Of a DNA stretch of 64,000 nt, positions 11,879 to 24,682 are shown piece by piece. Each line of letters starts with the position of its first letter. Positions within the stretch are counted from its first letter, which is position 1. The stretch covers positions 79,221,644-79,285,643 of the forward strand of contig JAMXBB010000003.1 in NCBI GenBank assembly GCA_024138015.1, read 5' to 3'. A program made the position numbers and the translations under genes. The stretch is from Lumnitzera littorea. Taxonomy: Eukaryota; Streptophyta; Magnoliopsida; Myrtales; Combretaceae. The notes beneath the pieces are model-generated. The model was not told the origin of the DNA. It saw only the letters and a program-made list of their open reading frames with translations, and searched no databases.

Positions 11879-13640
11879 ATGGAAGAAGATGAGGATAGTA
11901 TTAGCACAGTTGTTGAAGCACCAATTCAAACTATTTCTTTCTCTAAAATTGAAAAGAAAAACTTATACAACCGTGGCAAAATGCCATAATTGTAAAAGTC
12001 TATGGACATTCACTAGGTTATAGACTACTTTATCAAAAACTAAAGTTTCTATAGAGACATATATTTGATTTCAGAATGAACATAAATGGTAACGGATACT
12101 ATACCATTAACTTTCAAAACTAAGAAGATCTAAGGCAAGTAATTAAGGAAGGTCCTTGGTTTATCAATGGTAACTTCTTATTGATTTGAATATGGGAGCT
12201 AAACTTCAAAGCATCAATAGCTACCTTTAATTCTATAGCTAAATGGGTAAGGATAAATGAGTTACCACTTGGGTTTTATAGCATATTAGCTTTAATAAAA
12301 ATTGGCAATTCCATAGGGCTTGTATTACAAATTGATTCTTATACATACAACATAGAAAGAGGTAGATTCGCTAGGTTGTGCATTCAAGTCAATTTCAATA
12401 AGCCACTAATTCATATACATTATAGTAGAGAGACAGAAGTGCTCTCTACAATATTAGGGCTTAAGAAATCTATGTTGTAAGTGTAGATGTTTAGGCCGCG
12501 TTTCCTCTTCATGTCCAAAGTCTACAGAGGATGATCAAATACTAAAGTCCTATTTAGCAACAAGCAAACCTATTACAATCAATTGAAGAGAAGAAGACAA
12601 ACCTATGGAAATAGAAGCCAATCAACAAAAGGAATAAGAATATATGTAGATGAATAGTAACACAAATTCCATTCTGAATAAGGAAATGATTCAATCATTA
12701 AATGTAGAGTTGGAAACAAACAAGGAAGTCGACCTAGCATTGATGGCATAATGACTTGCAGTAAATAAGAACCAAGCTAACAACTCTCAATACTTTAATG
12801 CTAAGATCACAAATACACTCACTGTCACCTAGCCAGACAACAATCATCATGATTTCGTAGAGAAACAAGATACCAATTATGGTAAATGGATACTGGTAGA
12901 AATAGTAAAGAACAAAAATACAAAGAACAACAAACAAGTTGAACGTACTATTAATATGAGAAAGAAGACTAAAGTCTTATCAAGCTTAAAGGATAAGAAA
13001 ACTCCTAGCACCCATACTACCATAGATTATCATATACCTAACACAAAAAACAAAGATCAAATGATGGCAAGAGAAGCAAATCTAAAGGAGAGATCACAAA
13101 CAGGAGAATTTACTCACCATGTCAAATCCATCCAATTACAATCAAGAAGCTACATCCCTTACCATGTCCCCTACTCTATATAAATTCAAAAGTAATAGCA
13201 TACCTTCATCCACACAGAAAATACTCCATAAACTTCCTCAAGTGAAAAGAGCAGCGGGAAATGTTTTCCATGGATAAAAAAACTCCAGTTACTTTCAACC
13301 TCAAAATACTTCATCCAAGTTCAGATGTGCTATGGTTAACCCCAAGGTGCAGATTGTTCTACATTCCCTTTGAGAATACCTTAATGAGAATAATAGAAAC
13401 CTTCATGAAGATTATAGTAATAGAGAATGTTTAATTGCCAATATATCAAGTGTCCTCAATAGTACTGGTAGTGACTCACGAATAGGGGTTGATGTTAATG
13501 AATTGAGTAGGTCTAAGAGTGAAAACAATGAAAGAGTTTCACATCATAATTACAACCACTATCCAACGTTCATTCTACATTCCAACAAAGCTGACATTAG
13601 AATGGTAAACCACTTGCTAGACCATCATTCAAACGGTGAC
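11879..13640 (+). pseudogene. LINE 1 ORF1 (DUF4283-type RNA-binding protein, broken)
   Basis: From ATG 11879 the frame starts MEEDEDSISTVVEAPIQTIS and soon meets stops and frame changes. Around 12150-12430 pieces match the DUF4283 domain found in ORF1 of plant L1 elements: a GPWFING-like segment, AKWVRINELPLGFYS, RGRFARLCIQVNF. A cysteine-containing zinc-knuckle remnant follows near 12475. ORF1 proteins coat LINE RNA. The end is cut by the long LTR at 13647, and remnants may continue after 16947. Confidence 0.75.
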
Positions 13641-13646
13641 AATAAA

Positions 13647-16600
13647 TGTAATACCCTAGGTTTTTCCAGTTAGTTTAATAACCCTAAAATTCGAGCCTCT
13701 AATTTAGAGCGCTGGATTAAGTTATTAGTTTTATTTCAAACTTCATAGTAAAGTTAGAAAAATTAGATAAAGTAATTCAAATAAAGTCAATTTCTCAAAA
13801 TAAATTATATAAAAAAACGTTAATTTATTGATAAAGTCGGTAATCGTAAAATTCGAGCTTTTAAATATAGTGAGATATTAGAGATAAGTTAATTAACTTT
13901 CAAAAATAATAAATGAAGTTGAATTATACATAATATACATGTATTTACATGTGATATGCATTATATGTATTAAATACATATATATAATAAATTATTATTT
14001 AAATAAGGTAAAATAATGGAAAATTTATAAAAAATTACATAGATGAGTCATCAAATGATGTGTTAAGCTGGTGTTAATTGGAAATGGTGAGTCGATACTT
14101 GCTTGATGAGGAAATGACACATGTCCTTTAGGAAAATGGAAAATTGAAAATTGATGTGTTATACACATGTCCAAATTTTATTTGGTTATGAAAAGTTCAA
14201 AAAATATGCATAGGACCCAAACCCTCAAATTCAATATTTTGGAACTCTGAAAATAAAAGAAAACAATTTAGAAAAGTAAAAAAAAAAAAAAATAGAATAA
14301 GAAATAGGATCGAAGTTAGGCTAAAGTGATTCAATAGGTTATCTATAACCTAACTTGGTAGGGCTTAGTGGTCCAATAGAGGGTGGCCGAAGAAACTCTT
14401 CTGACATGGTGCGATGACCAAGTGGTGGTTGTAGACGTCTGAGTGGTGATCGAAGACCGTCGGTTCAGGTGAACCAATTTTTTACTCGTAATTTGTTAAA
14501 TTTACTAAAAATATCAAATGTTATCCATTAATTATGAAATTTGGTTTTTTGAGATTATTTTAGGTTTAAATTAATTTATTAATTTTATTTTAATTAAATA
14601 ATTAGTGTAAATATGGGTTCCTTAAGAAAATGCCCTGTTTAGGTGAAAATTAATCTAATTTTTATAAATATTAGATGGTGTTGTTTCAAGCTCAATTTTT
14701 GTATGTAATACTCCTAATATATATATTTAATTGTGGTAACAAAAATTTTTGAAATTAAGCATGTTTACTATTTTTTATAATTATTTTGAATAAAACTACC
14801 AATTTTATCGAATTATTGAAATAATTAGTTTTTGATGAAATTAATGAATAAGCCTTACATGCTTAGACTTCTAGATGTTTATAATGATATTTGGAATATT
14901 TAATTTTTATCTCACTAAAAATTTATTTATTTTCCTTAATTTTCTATAATTTCGAGCTAAAACCATTATTTTCGCAAAAATATATAATAACCAATTTAGT
15001 GTAAATGATGATCAATAACTAAACTACATATTTTTATGAGTCTATAGGATTTTTTGTGAAATTAATCGGGCTTGTATACTATTTATTATGTATTTTCCTA
15101 GTGTAAACTTATATATTAGCTTAATGTGTAATTTAGTAACTAGTTTATTAAATCTGTATCAAATGAACACTTTGGCGTATAATAAGTGTTGCTGGAAAAA
15201 TTTGGAAAGTGTAATTTTTAGAGTTTTTAGTTTAGTACTAAAGCTTATTCGGATCAATTTCGGAGTTAGGATAGCGTATGGTCGAGTCGTAATGAGAAAA
15301 GTGTATTTTTGGGTTTTTGAAAATATTGATCTATCTTGTTTCTTAATATATATTAATAGTACTCAAAATAATGATTGTGACGATATAAAGTTTACTGAAA
15401 TCAGATGAGAAATGAGTAAAATATGATCAAATGAAATTAAAAAAAAAGCGAAAATGAAAGTTTATAATAGTTCGAGTTCAACCTATACTTGATTTGAAGA
15501 TTGTGTCATATTTTTATAGGTGTAATAAGTAAGGAAGGACCACATCATGAAGTTTAGGGTTTTGTACTATTACTAAGTCTAGGTAAGTGGATCTAACCTA
15601 TACTTGGAGTAGATATATTACGACTCATAACACTGTGTGCTATTTAATACTATGTTGATTGAACATGGGTATATCTTGGGTAAATGCATATGCTACTATA
15701 GTGGATGCTGATGTGTTGATTTTGAGTGATAGTAACTATATTTTAATTAAACTATTATGTTGCCATGTTGGTGATGATTTGTGCTTACGAATGATTGTGT
15801 TAACTAAGGAAGTTGAGTGATTGCTAACTCAATCTTCTAGGTGTTCACTAAAGTGAACCCTAAGTAAGATACTAGAATTCCGCTAGGGAGAGTTAAAAAA
15901 CCAGAATCAGATCATTGGGTCGAATAAAACTTAATGATTGATTGTGCTGATTGATATTCTCGAGTTATTATTGCATATCATGGCATGGTACGGTATAAAA
16001 ATGGACTTATGGGTCAAAATTTTAGAATGAGGCTTCCAAGTGATCATGGAAAAAGCATGGCTTTATGAACTCAGTGTTTGGAAGCATATAGATTGCATTA
16101 CCCGAACATTGTGACTATTTTGATAGTCAAATTTGATAGACTACAGTGTGTGGTCTAATTTGGCAGTATTACCATTTTGATTTAGTAGACAACAGTACGT
16201 AGTTTAATTTGTCAGTATTGCCACTTTGATTTGGTGAACTACAGTGTGTAGTCTTACAGTGTGTAGTCTAATTTTGTAAAGTTAGAGGTCTTACTCTGAA
16301 GTAGCTCCTTATTGCTCTAGGTTCTTGGATGTTGTATCTAGATGTCTGGCTATATTGACTAACCGGAAGAAGTTTGGAGGGTATAGGATATTATTACCGA
16401 TGCATGCTACGTGCATGAGCATAGCATGCTGCATTGTTGGTAATAAGTGCCCGATTGGGTGAATATGTATGTGAAGTTAAACTTGTGAGTTATAATTGAA
16501 ATGTTTTAGTTGTGATATGCAGTATTGTCTATCATATTATCTATATTATGTTGTTTGTTATCTACTCTCACTCAACTTTAGTAGCTGAGGAGATAAAATA

Positions 16601-16941
16601 TTTTATCTTCAGGTTAACTACATCGTGAAGGGCCCAACACTCAGGGGGGATATGTATATTGAGAGCGTGAGTTAGAGTCAGCGACTGTTATATGGGACCT
16701 GTATTAGGTCAGAGATCCTATTACTGTGAAGACGATAAAGGAAAAAAAAAGTTGGTTCATATTTTGATATAAATATTATATTGTACACATAAGTTGTAGT
16801 AGAATATCCAATTGAACTACAATGTAGCAACTCCTTTATTATGTAAACAAAGTTATCTTTTGATGAATGAGCAGGTTGAGTCAAATTTTTAACAGGTATT
16901 CTTGTAGGATGGTACATCCTATGCTATGCCGGGATGTGATA
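13647..16941 (+). mobile_element. Long solo LTR no. 1 (about 3.3 kb) inside LINE 1
   Basis: Starts TGTAATACCCTAGG and ends GGGATGTGATA (ending TA where CA is usual). It is flanked on both sides by ATAAA (13642-13646, 16942-16946), a perfect 5-bp target duplication. It holds no retrotransposon coding domain, only AT-rich DNA. A TATAAATA at about 14657 supports plus orientation. Its ends and a CTCAGCTACT-like block near 16560-16610 recur in the two other long insertions (33333-36284, 53754-56363). The termini resemble long LTRs of Tekay/Del-type Ty3/gypsy elements, so a solo LTR is the best reading. Short open frames at 15088-15408 and 16678-16917 are not supported as genes. Confidence 0.75.
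16134..16275. repeat. Short tandem repeat within long solo LTR no. 1
   Basis: Copies of a roughly 55-bp unit (AGTGTGTGGTCTAATTTGG ... TTTGATTTAGTAGACAACAG) follow one another, ending in a doubled 16-bp piece ACAGTGTGTAGTCTTA/AATT. Confidence 0.75.
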
Positions 16942-17189
16942 ATAAATCAACAGCTCCTGTTACCATTTCCACCCTATCCAGCCACTTACATGCTTCAATA
17001 TAACAAAACCTAGTAGTTGTTATTCTAGAATCGGGACAAAACATAGGTGCTCAATGTCACACAACTCCCCCTATCAAATTGCCCTTAATATCAACAAACT
17101 ACCAAAGAATGGACTTAACACAAACACTCTCTAGTACAGAATCATGGCTATACTCCTTACCCCATCAATGGCTCAATACCAATTGATTA

Positions 17190-20100
17190 GGCCAATAAAA
17201 TTCTAGCATGGAATATGAGTGGAGCTAATGCAACCAATAAGATCACTACTTTATAGGAGGTTGTCAATCAACATGACCCTGATATCATGGTCATTTTAGA
17301 GACCAAATTAGATGGACTTGCATTACATGCCTTATATCATCGGCTACCTTATGATGGATTCTTATGCTTAAAGGCAAAAGGACAATAATGAAGGATTATA
17401 ATGCTGTGGAATTCCAATGTGTTAGACGTCACCACCATCTAACATTCTTAATAAGAAATACACTCCCTTATCCAAGTTAGAAATTTAAACTATTAGTTTT
17501 AGTTAACTACTATATATGCATGTTTGAATCTTGCTATTAGACTTAAACTATAGGACACACTTCATAATATAGCTAGATAAGTAAATGATCAACCTTGGTG
17601 TGCCTTAGTAGATTTCAATGAAATTGTTAGCTCGAATGAAAAATGGGGAGGAAGAAGACTAAACCTAACTATAGCACAACTTTGTATGGACTACATGTTT
17701 GACTTTGGACTCATGGACCTTGGATTTATAAGACCTAAGTTCACATGGCCCAACTTAGGGAACTACCTTCCTTGTTATAAATTAGAATGGACCGAGCTTG
17801 GGGAAACCTTAAGTGGAAAGAAAATTTTCCTAACTCAGCTCTATTCCACCTGCTAAAAAATATATTAGACCATTGTCCAATCTTACTCAAAATAGCCATT
17901 TCTCTACCTATTTTTTCTCAAACTAAGCCCTTTTGTTTCTAACTTATGTGGATGTCAAACCCAACCTTCAAAGAGATTGTCTCTAGGGCATGTAAGAGGA
18001 ATGATGAAAGCTTGGCTCATGCAGTAAATAAATTTCAAGCCTCAGCTTCGAAATGGAATAAAAATGTATGTAGACATTTAGACCAAAAGAAGAAAAACTT
18101 GCAAGCAAGGTTAAAAGGGATTGAAAGAGCTATAGTTAAACATCTAACAAATTTTCTCTTGAACTTAGAAAAGGAGTTGAGAACACAATTAGCTATAACT
18201 CTAGAATATACAGCTCTCTTATGCAAAATGAAAGCGGAAATTCATGGTTGAGGATGGGGAAAGAAATACAAGATTTTACCATGTATCAATTCTTAAGAGA
18301 AGAAGCAAAAATAGAATCCTTTCCTTACAAGACTCATCAATAAACCAGATACACGATCCCTAAGAACTCAAATCGTATGTTTTAAAGTATTTTAATGATC
18401 TGTTTAGCATAAGTAATATAGTTTCCTCCATTTAAATTCCTATTCCTACTAAGCTTCATGGATGACTTATAAATAATTAAGCCCAAATCCTAATGGAGCC
18501 TCTAACTCTTAAAGAAATTAAGAGGGCCTTAAATTCTATAGGTGATTGGAAATCCTTAGGGAAGGATGGGATAAATGCACATTTTTTCAAAGCCTTCTGG
18601 ACCATTACTAAACATTTTGTATTCCATATGGTCACCTAAGCTTTTAGTACACAGGTCATCCCTCCTAAACTTAATCAAACCTGGTTTTTCCTAATTCTGA
18701 AAAGGAAAGGCACTAGCAAAATATCAAACTACAGACCTATTAGCTTAAGTACTACGATTTACAAGTTCATTACCAAATTATTTGCTAATAGAGTTGAACC
18801 TTTCCTAAATGAACTCATACATCTACGCCAAACTGCTTTTGTGCCTTAAAGAAAGCCTAACGATAATATTATCCTTTTGAATGAACTTTTATATCACTTT
18901 AATAAAAAGTAAGGAAAGTAAGGCTAGAAGTTTGTCAAAATAGACCTGGAAAAGGCCTTTGATTGAATTGAATAGTCTTTCATATGCTTCTCCCTCATGG
19001 CTTTGAACTTCCTACAAAAATGGATCAAGCTTATTACTGTACACTTATCAACTACTTCCATTGAAATCTTATTAAATGGTTTGTTATTAAAATCCTTCCT
19101 TCCTTCTTAGGGTATAAGGTAAGGTAACCTAATTTCACCTTACCTTTTTATAATTACCTTAAAATTTCTAGTAAGCTCATTAATCGGCAAGTTCACTTAG
19201 GAATGTAGGAGCCAATTTAAGTCAAGGGAACATCATTGAAATTTTCCAACTTGCTTTTTGCCGATGACTTAGTTTTGATGGTTAAAGCTACACAATAATC
19301 TACTCTGACCATAACATAAACCTTAAAACACTTTATAGATTGGTCAGGCTTGCAAATAAATAATTTAAAGTCCAAAATCCTATTTTCCCCTAACGTTGCA
19401 ATGGAAGCAAGAAATGATATCCTAAGTACATTACAATTATCTGAAACAACAACTTTTGGTAAGTACTTAAGATTCCTACTTGAATGAAGACACAAGTGTA
19501 AGCCTTGACAATTCTATCCATTAATTGAAGAAGTTCAAGCCAAATCATTAAGTTGAAAAGGTAGAGTTCTTAAGATGGCAAGAAGAATTACTTTAGCTAA
19601 GACAATCCTATAAAGTATGCTGCATATATTATGCAAGTGGTTACCCTTACCAAGGCAACTATCTAACAACTAGACAATGTTACCGGAAAGTTCATATGGA
19701 ATGAGGAGTAAGGTAAATAGAAGATCTATTGGATCAATTTGAGGACAATTACCCGCTCAAAGGATAAAGGTGGAATTGGGCTTGATTGTCTACTAATCTA
19801 GAATAAAGCTTGAGAAGGTAAAAGATTATGGGAATATCTTAAGTAGAAAACATTATGATCAAAATTTTGTAAGGTTAAGTATAATTGAATAAATTCTTCT
19901 TAGCCAATAGTGTAGCTTGCTTACTCATTCCCAACATGGAAAGAGATATGTGGAAGTGTTCAATAAGAAAAAAAAATCTAGTTAGTTACAATTTAAGTAA
20001 TGGGGAAAGTGCTAAGTTCTGGGAAAGTATATGGAGCACCTTAAGGCCACTATCACAAATCTTCTATGGACCTTTCCAAATGCAAACAACTGAGCTTAAA

Positions 20101-20230
20101 GTGAAGGACTATTGGGTATCACAAACCAGATGGAATGAAGATCTAATAACATATCCTATTTCAAAATGGATATATAGAGAAACAGGTCCAATTCATATTC
20201 ATGATGCAATCCAAGATACAATGCGCTTTT
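17190..20230 (+). pseudogene. LINE 1 ORF2: endonuclease and reverse transcriptase (broken)
   Basis: The apurinic-type endonuclease begins with KILAWNMSGAN near 17200 and continues DIMVILETKLDG and WCALVDFNEIV, FKFTWPN-like pieces near 17600-17760. The RT follows at 18480-19310: LNSIGDWKSLGKDGINAHFF, ISNYRPISLSTTIYKFITKL, a VKIDLEKAFD segment near 18940, and an intact F-A-D-D catalytic box at 19257-19268. The frame at 19885-20230 (KFWESIWS; VKDYW) is the linker before the zinc-binding region. The enzyme nicks target DNA and primes reverse transcription there. Many stops and some frame changes exclude activity. Confidence 0.85.
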
Positions 20231-21145
20231 CATCAAATTGTAAGTCTAATGTTTCTCTTACGGTCCGTTCACTTGGGAATTGGAATTCCATTCTTTCCTT
20301 ATTCCTTATTATGATGTTTACTTTATTTTTTGTCTTTGAATTGTAATGCTGTAGGAATCTCTTAAGAATCCCTATTACTTGAAATTAAGGAATAGAGATT
20401 CCTTAATTCAATAAAGAATTACGATTCTTCGCTACTATCGCTACTATCGCTACTATCACTACTACTACTACTACTACTACCACTACCATTGCCACTACCA
20501 CTATTATTATCACCATTATTATCACTATCACTACCGACCATCACTGTCGTTGCTGCATTGCTGTCATTGTTGCACCACTACTGCCATTACCATTATCATC
20601 GCCACCATCATCAACCGCCTTGCCATTATCATTACTAACTACTGTAGCTATTACCATCAACTACCACCGTTGTCGCCATCACTATAGCTATTACCACTAT
20701 CATTATCATTGCTACCATTGCTAATCGCTGTAGTTACCCCATCGCCATCGCTATTGCCATCGCCATCGATACCGTCATTGCCATCACTACTGTCACTGTC
20801 ACTGCCACTAACTATCGCTGCCATTATCACCACCATCGCTACTGCAATCGCAATCGCCATCGCTGCTGCTACCGCTATTGCTATCACCAGCCACTGTAAC
20901 CATTGTAGCCATCACTACTATTACCACTATCAACCACCACCGTCACCATTGTCGTTACCTATTATTTTAGAATTTATTAAAAAAAAATGGATCGAGAATA
21001 ATTTAGTTATTAAAATTATATTACATGTTTATTCTTAAATTATTGATAAATTTAACTAAATAAAGTAATATATATTATATTATTCTATTCCTTATTTTAT
21101 TTCATGAAATGAATGAGTCTAAAGGGCATATACCAAACAATAGAG
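20230..21145. repeat. Microsatellite-rich insertion in LINE 1 ORF2
   Basis: The ORF2 frame breaks off near 20230 (DTMRFSSN) and resumes near 21150 (QFKVKCSY). The DNA between contains a hairpin (AATTAAGGAAT at 20083+300, that is 20383-20393, and its complement at 20398-20408), then about 530 bp of degenerate trinucleotide repeat (CTA/CCA/CAT type, 20430-20960, opening with CTACTATCG units), then AT-rich DNA. The arms CGGTCCGTTCACTTGG and CATATACCAAACAATAG are only loosely inverted. It could be a MITE-like element with an expanded microsatellite. Open frames on both strands here are low-complexity artefacts. Confidence 0.6.
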
Positions 21146-21149
21146 TGCA

Positions 21150-21819
21150 ATTTAAAGTTAAGTGCTCCTACTGACCAATGGGATGGAATTAAATATTCCC
21201 ATAAAAAATAAATCTGTTCCTATGACGATGCCTCAATAATTGCCTTCCAACTAAAGAAAATTTATAGCGCATAATTCCTACTGTATTTGCTAATGGCCCA
21301 AGATGTACTCGAGAAAGGGAAACTGTATTGCATGCATTAAGAGACTGCCCAAAATGAACTATACAAGAGAAGGATGGGTAAAAGTAAATTCGGATGCTTC
21401 TGTAACCACAAGAATAGAAGATGCCACCATTGGAGGCGTCATAAGAGATGAACAAGGACTGTGGATCATGGGATTCTACAAAAAAAGTTGGCAAAATAGA
21501 CATCCTACAGGCTGAGCTATGGGTGACCTTTTAGGCGTTACATTATTCTAATCTAATGGGATTCATGCGTGTTGAAATCAACTCAGATTCAAAAACAGCA
21601 GTTCAAATCTTGAAAGACGAAAATACTAATAAAAAGATAAAGTACTCACACGTTGTTTCCGCTTGCAGGAAAAGGTTGTCATCTATTGATAACCTTCGGA
21701 TCGGTGCCATCTACCGAGAACGGAACAGGGTTGCAAATGCGCCAGCACGTAGGGCGCATCTGGATGAAGAAATCGACGGAAGAGTTTTCTTGTTCCACCT
21801 GAAGATCTACGACACCTAA
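21150..21819 (+). pseudogene. LINE 1 ORF2 3' part: zinc-binding region and RNase H
   Basis: 21150-21350 continues the reverse-transcriptase zinc-binding region (CLNNCLPTKENL, CTRERETVLHALRDCPK with frame changes). 21370-21819 is a plant-type RNase H domain: VKVNSDASVTT with the first catalytic Asp, ATIGGVIRDEQGLW, AELWV after a frame change near 21490, EINSDSKTAVQIL, and RERNRVANAPARRAH before TAA at 21817. RNase H at the 3' end of ORF2 is known in a subset of plant L1 elements. The last 240 bp of frame are clean, but the whole is not translatable. Confidence 0.82.
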
Positions 21820-22151
21820 TTGCCGAAGATAAATGGACAATTTTTACAAGGGAGAACCAATCTCTCTGTCACTCGGGTTGAAGAAGTCTTCTGGTTCATG
21901 CTACTTTTTAATGTGCCTGTTCGTCATGGCTGTGTTTTTATTTCCGTCCTTTTCGTCCGAAGTAATGACTGTTTGCATGCAAGTTCACGGGAGTCTGTTT
22001 GTTTTAGTCCAGAATGCACGTATTTATTTAAGTTCCAACCTCGTCATGTCGTGTCTGTTAATGTCTATAGTCTATATTTGTGTCAGTTACCAGCGTATAA
22101 GTAGTGTTTAATATTAATGATATCCTTTGTTTAACCGAAAAAGAAAATAAG
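21820..22151 (+). other. 3' UTR and A-rich tail of LINE 1
   Basis: T-rich sequence after the RNase H stop, ending CCGAAAAAGAAAATAA. The overlapping open frames here (21820-22111) carry no recognisable domain and I treat them as UTR. Confidence 0.6.
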
Positions 22152-22160
22152 AACAGCATA

Positions 22161-24682
22161 CTCTAATGATGAAAAGAAGATATTCTGTTGGATACCATGA
22201 AAAAAACCTACGGTTCACTGCCTCCATTGGCTACTGTATTCCGCTTCTTATGTGCTCCTCTTGGTGATGCTTAAAGTGGCCAAATGGGCCTTCCACGTGA
22301 ATTGAATAATTATAATAATAAGAAGGCCCCCTGACGTCGATTCCTTTTCTCCAGTTAGTTTACTCCTTTATACCGTGGGGCAATTTCTAAAATAAGCCCT
22401 TCCTCTCCCCGTGTGTGCCATTCGTTAGGTTATTCCAAGCTTCCAAGCAGTGTTGGGTTTGGGTTGGTCCTTTCAGTTCGACTTGGTTAAATTTGATCCT
22501 TTTGTAAAATCGATTCAAATAATTCTTTTGATTCTCATCATAGTGATTCTGGTTTGACTAATTAATTTAACTGATTCAATCCTATTTCTATAATAACCCA
22601 CCAAGTTTTTTCAAATTAAAATATATTATTTTTTTTTTATATTTTCTAAAGAATACACTAATTTATTAAAAAAATACAGATAGATTAAAGAAAGAACAAA
22701 TAATCAACTGTAAAAATCTCTCAATTTCTTATTCTTAAAGATATAAGTAATTTTTATTAATTTATATATAAATATAAATTATATTATAATATTTTTATTG
22801 ATTTCGGTTCATTCCCGATTGAACTGTGGTTGATTCTCCCAGATGCTTAACCCTTTCTCATTTTCGGGTCAAATTTTCGTTCTGAATTTTGACAATATTA
22901 CTTTTGAGCATGAATGTTAGCATGTCATGAATTTTCTCCCTTGTGAGAGTGTCTCTCACATGTTAGCATGTCATGTCTAGCCACGAAAATGAGAGCAGGC
23001 TTTCGTTGGATAGGACTGTGACTTTTGAATTAGAAATGCTCCTCCAAGATAACACTGAACAATTGGCCTAAAAACTCCGCTACTCTATGTCTCGGGTTGA
23101 ATTTGAACTGGAAATTAAAAAATAAAATAAAATTCGAAAGCTGCTGCATACGCATTTGTGCCAACACGAATGGAAATGGAATTACTTGTGTGCACTAAAT
23201 TCAACTTGTCTACTGCTTAACTCACTCCATCTAGTTTCTTTTCCACGTGAAAATGGGCAGCTGTCATGTGCCAGCCCGGTCGGTTTTGGACAGCTGCGGC
23301 TTGTGCCTGGCTGCTGCTCGATTGATAGGAAGTTCAGGTCGGCTGTCCCATTGCTTGCTTGGATCTTTTCTAGGCTGCTTTTGGGGCTGACCGTTGTTGC
23401 TCCTTCGCGTAGAGCGTCAAGTGGGCGCTCTTGGCATGTTGCTCGATTGGGCCTTCTAAGTGAGTAACTTGGCTTGCGAGCTGCTGAATTTTCTCTGGCG
23501 GGGCTGCTATGTGGCTGGCACTTTGGTCAGCTCATGTTGCTGCACAGTGCCCGGCAATTGCTTGATTTGTATAGAGCTGAGCTTGGGTCTGCTGAGGAGC
23601 AATGCGTGCTGGTGTGCTGTCATTTGTGGAAGTGCTCTGGTTTTGATTTGCTTTGCTGCTCTGTTGTTAGCTGTTGTTCAAGTCTGTCAAATTGGAAGAA
23701 AGGATGCAGCGGCTGCTTGAATTTGTGTCGAGTGAGCTGCTCGGCTTGCTCATGTGGGTGCCCTTGGCATGTTGGCGCTCAACGTGTTTTTTGCATGACT
23801 AAACATGTGATCTTCTCTTCTTTGCTGATTCCATATCTGCTGTCACAAGAGTATTGACTGGAAACTAAATTCCATCTGGAGTCACAGGTGTCTGACATTG
23901 AAATCAAGCCAGCTACTTTCTTCATTATATCAACATCAACCCCTCGATTGCCAAAATTTGACACTGAAGCCACAAGTGTGTGCTTTGTCCATTCAAAATG
24001 CAGCTTATAAAGTGTGCACGCGCAAACACACGTGTGTATGGAATTGCACTGTGATTTTTAGATCCAAGTGGAGCTGCACTTTCAAGGATCCGCAAGCAAT
24101 AATCACCAAATAAGCTACTGCTATATCCTATGTCATGATTTAAAAGAAAAGAATAAAATGCTGAAGAGCTGCTACAAATTATGTCCTATTTTCCAAAATA
24201 AAGCTAACGGCCTGTTATGTTTCTCATGTTGCTCCTATAATGAACAGCGAACATCAGTCCTAAACATTGGTGGAACACATGCTAAGTTCCTGTCAGCTAA
24301 ATGAACTTGAAGCTTAAATTGGCTTGTTTGTTTCAGATAAGCTTCCATGCCATTTAAAGTCCCATTTTGATCCTCATCAAAATTTTCGACAATCAATCCA
24401 CTTAACATTCATTTAATCAATTTTGAGTTATAAGTGGGGATAAATGTGTAATTTTACACATTCACCAAGCAACAGTCATCAAGTCTTACCTATTGAACTA
24501 TTCAAATAATCTCAGGCATGCTTTGATGGGATAGTAACTGTATCTGAACTTCCTGAGCTTTTGCTCATATGTTTTGCCAAATATATATATAACTTGGTTA
24601 CTTGAATATGCGACAAGCATCGGAAAATGAGGTTTGAAATAAAGCATCAAGACTCGAAGAATATAGAGGGGAAAGCCGCAAG
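22161..24682. other. Intergenic DNA without a recognised gene
   Basis: 22450-22850 has pyrimidine-rich GGTTTGGGTTGG/CGGTTCATT words resembling worn transposon sequence. 23250-23800 is a distinct island rich in GCTG, GCTCG and TTGGC words with open frames of up to 127 codons that are rich in Cys, Leu and Ser. These lack a known domain and I do not call them genes. 23860-24680 is the 3' flank of the BODYGUARD-like gene. Confidence 0.5.

Larger units (their letters stand above)
11250..22151 (+). mobile_element. LINE 1: L1-type non-LTR retrotransposon with RNase H
   Basis: Plus-strand order is 5' leader, ORF1 with a DUF4283-like domain (11879 onward), ORF2 endonuclease (17190-17890), RT (18480-19310), the C-terminal zinc-binding region (19885-20230 and 21150-21350), RNase H (21356-21819), a 3' UTR, and an A-rich tail at about 22137-22151. 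AACAGCATA occurs at 11241-11249 and again right after the tail at 22152-22160, a plausible 9-bp target duplication. Two later insertions (13647-16941 and about 20230-21145) split it; without them it is about 6.7 kb, normal for plant L1. All frames are broken. Confidence 0.85.

Noticed and set aside
15088..15408. 106-codon plus-strand frame
   Set aside because: Inside long solo LTR no. 1, AT-rich, hydrophobic by composition, no domain.
20657..21038. Ser/Asp/Gly-rich and Ile/Ala/Thr-rich open frames on both strands
   Set aside because: Translations of a trinucleotide repeat tract.
23460..23857. Overlapping 86- and 127-codon open frames on the plus strand
   Set aside because: Cys/Leu/Ser-rich, no known domain, two phases open together because the DNA is GC-rich; no start or splice support.
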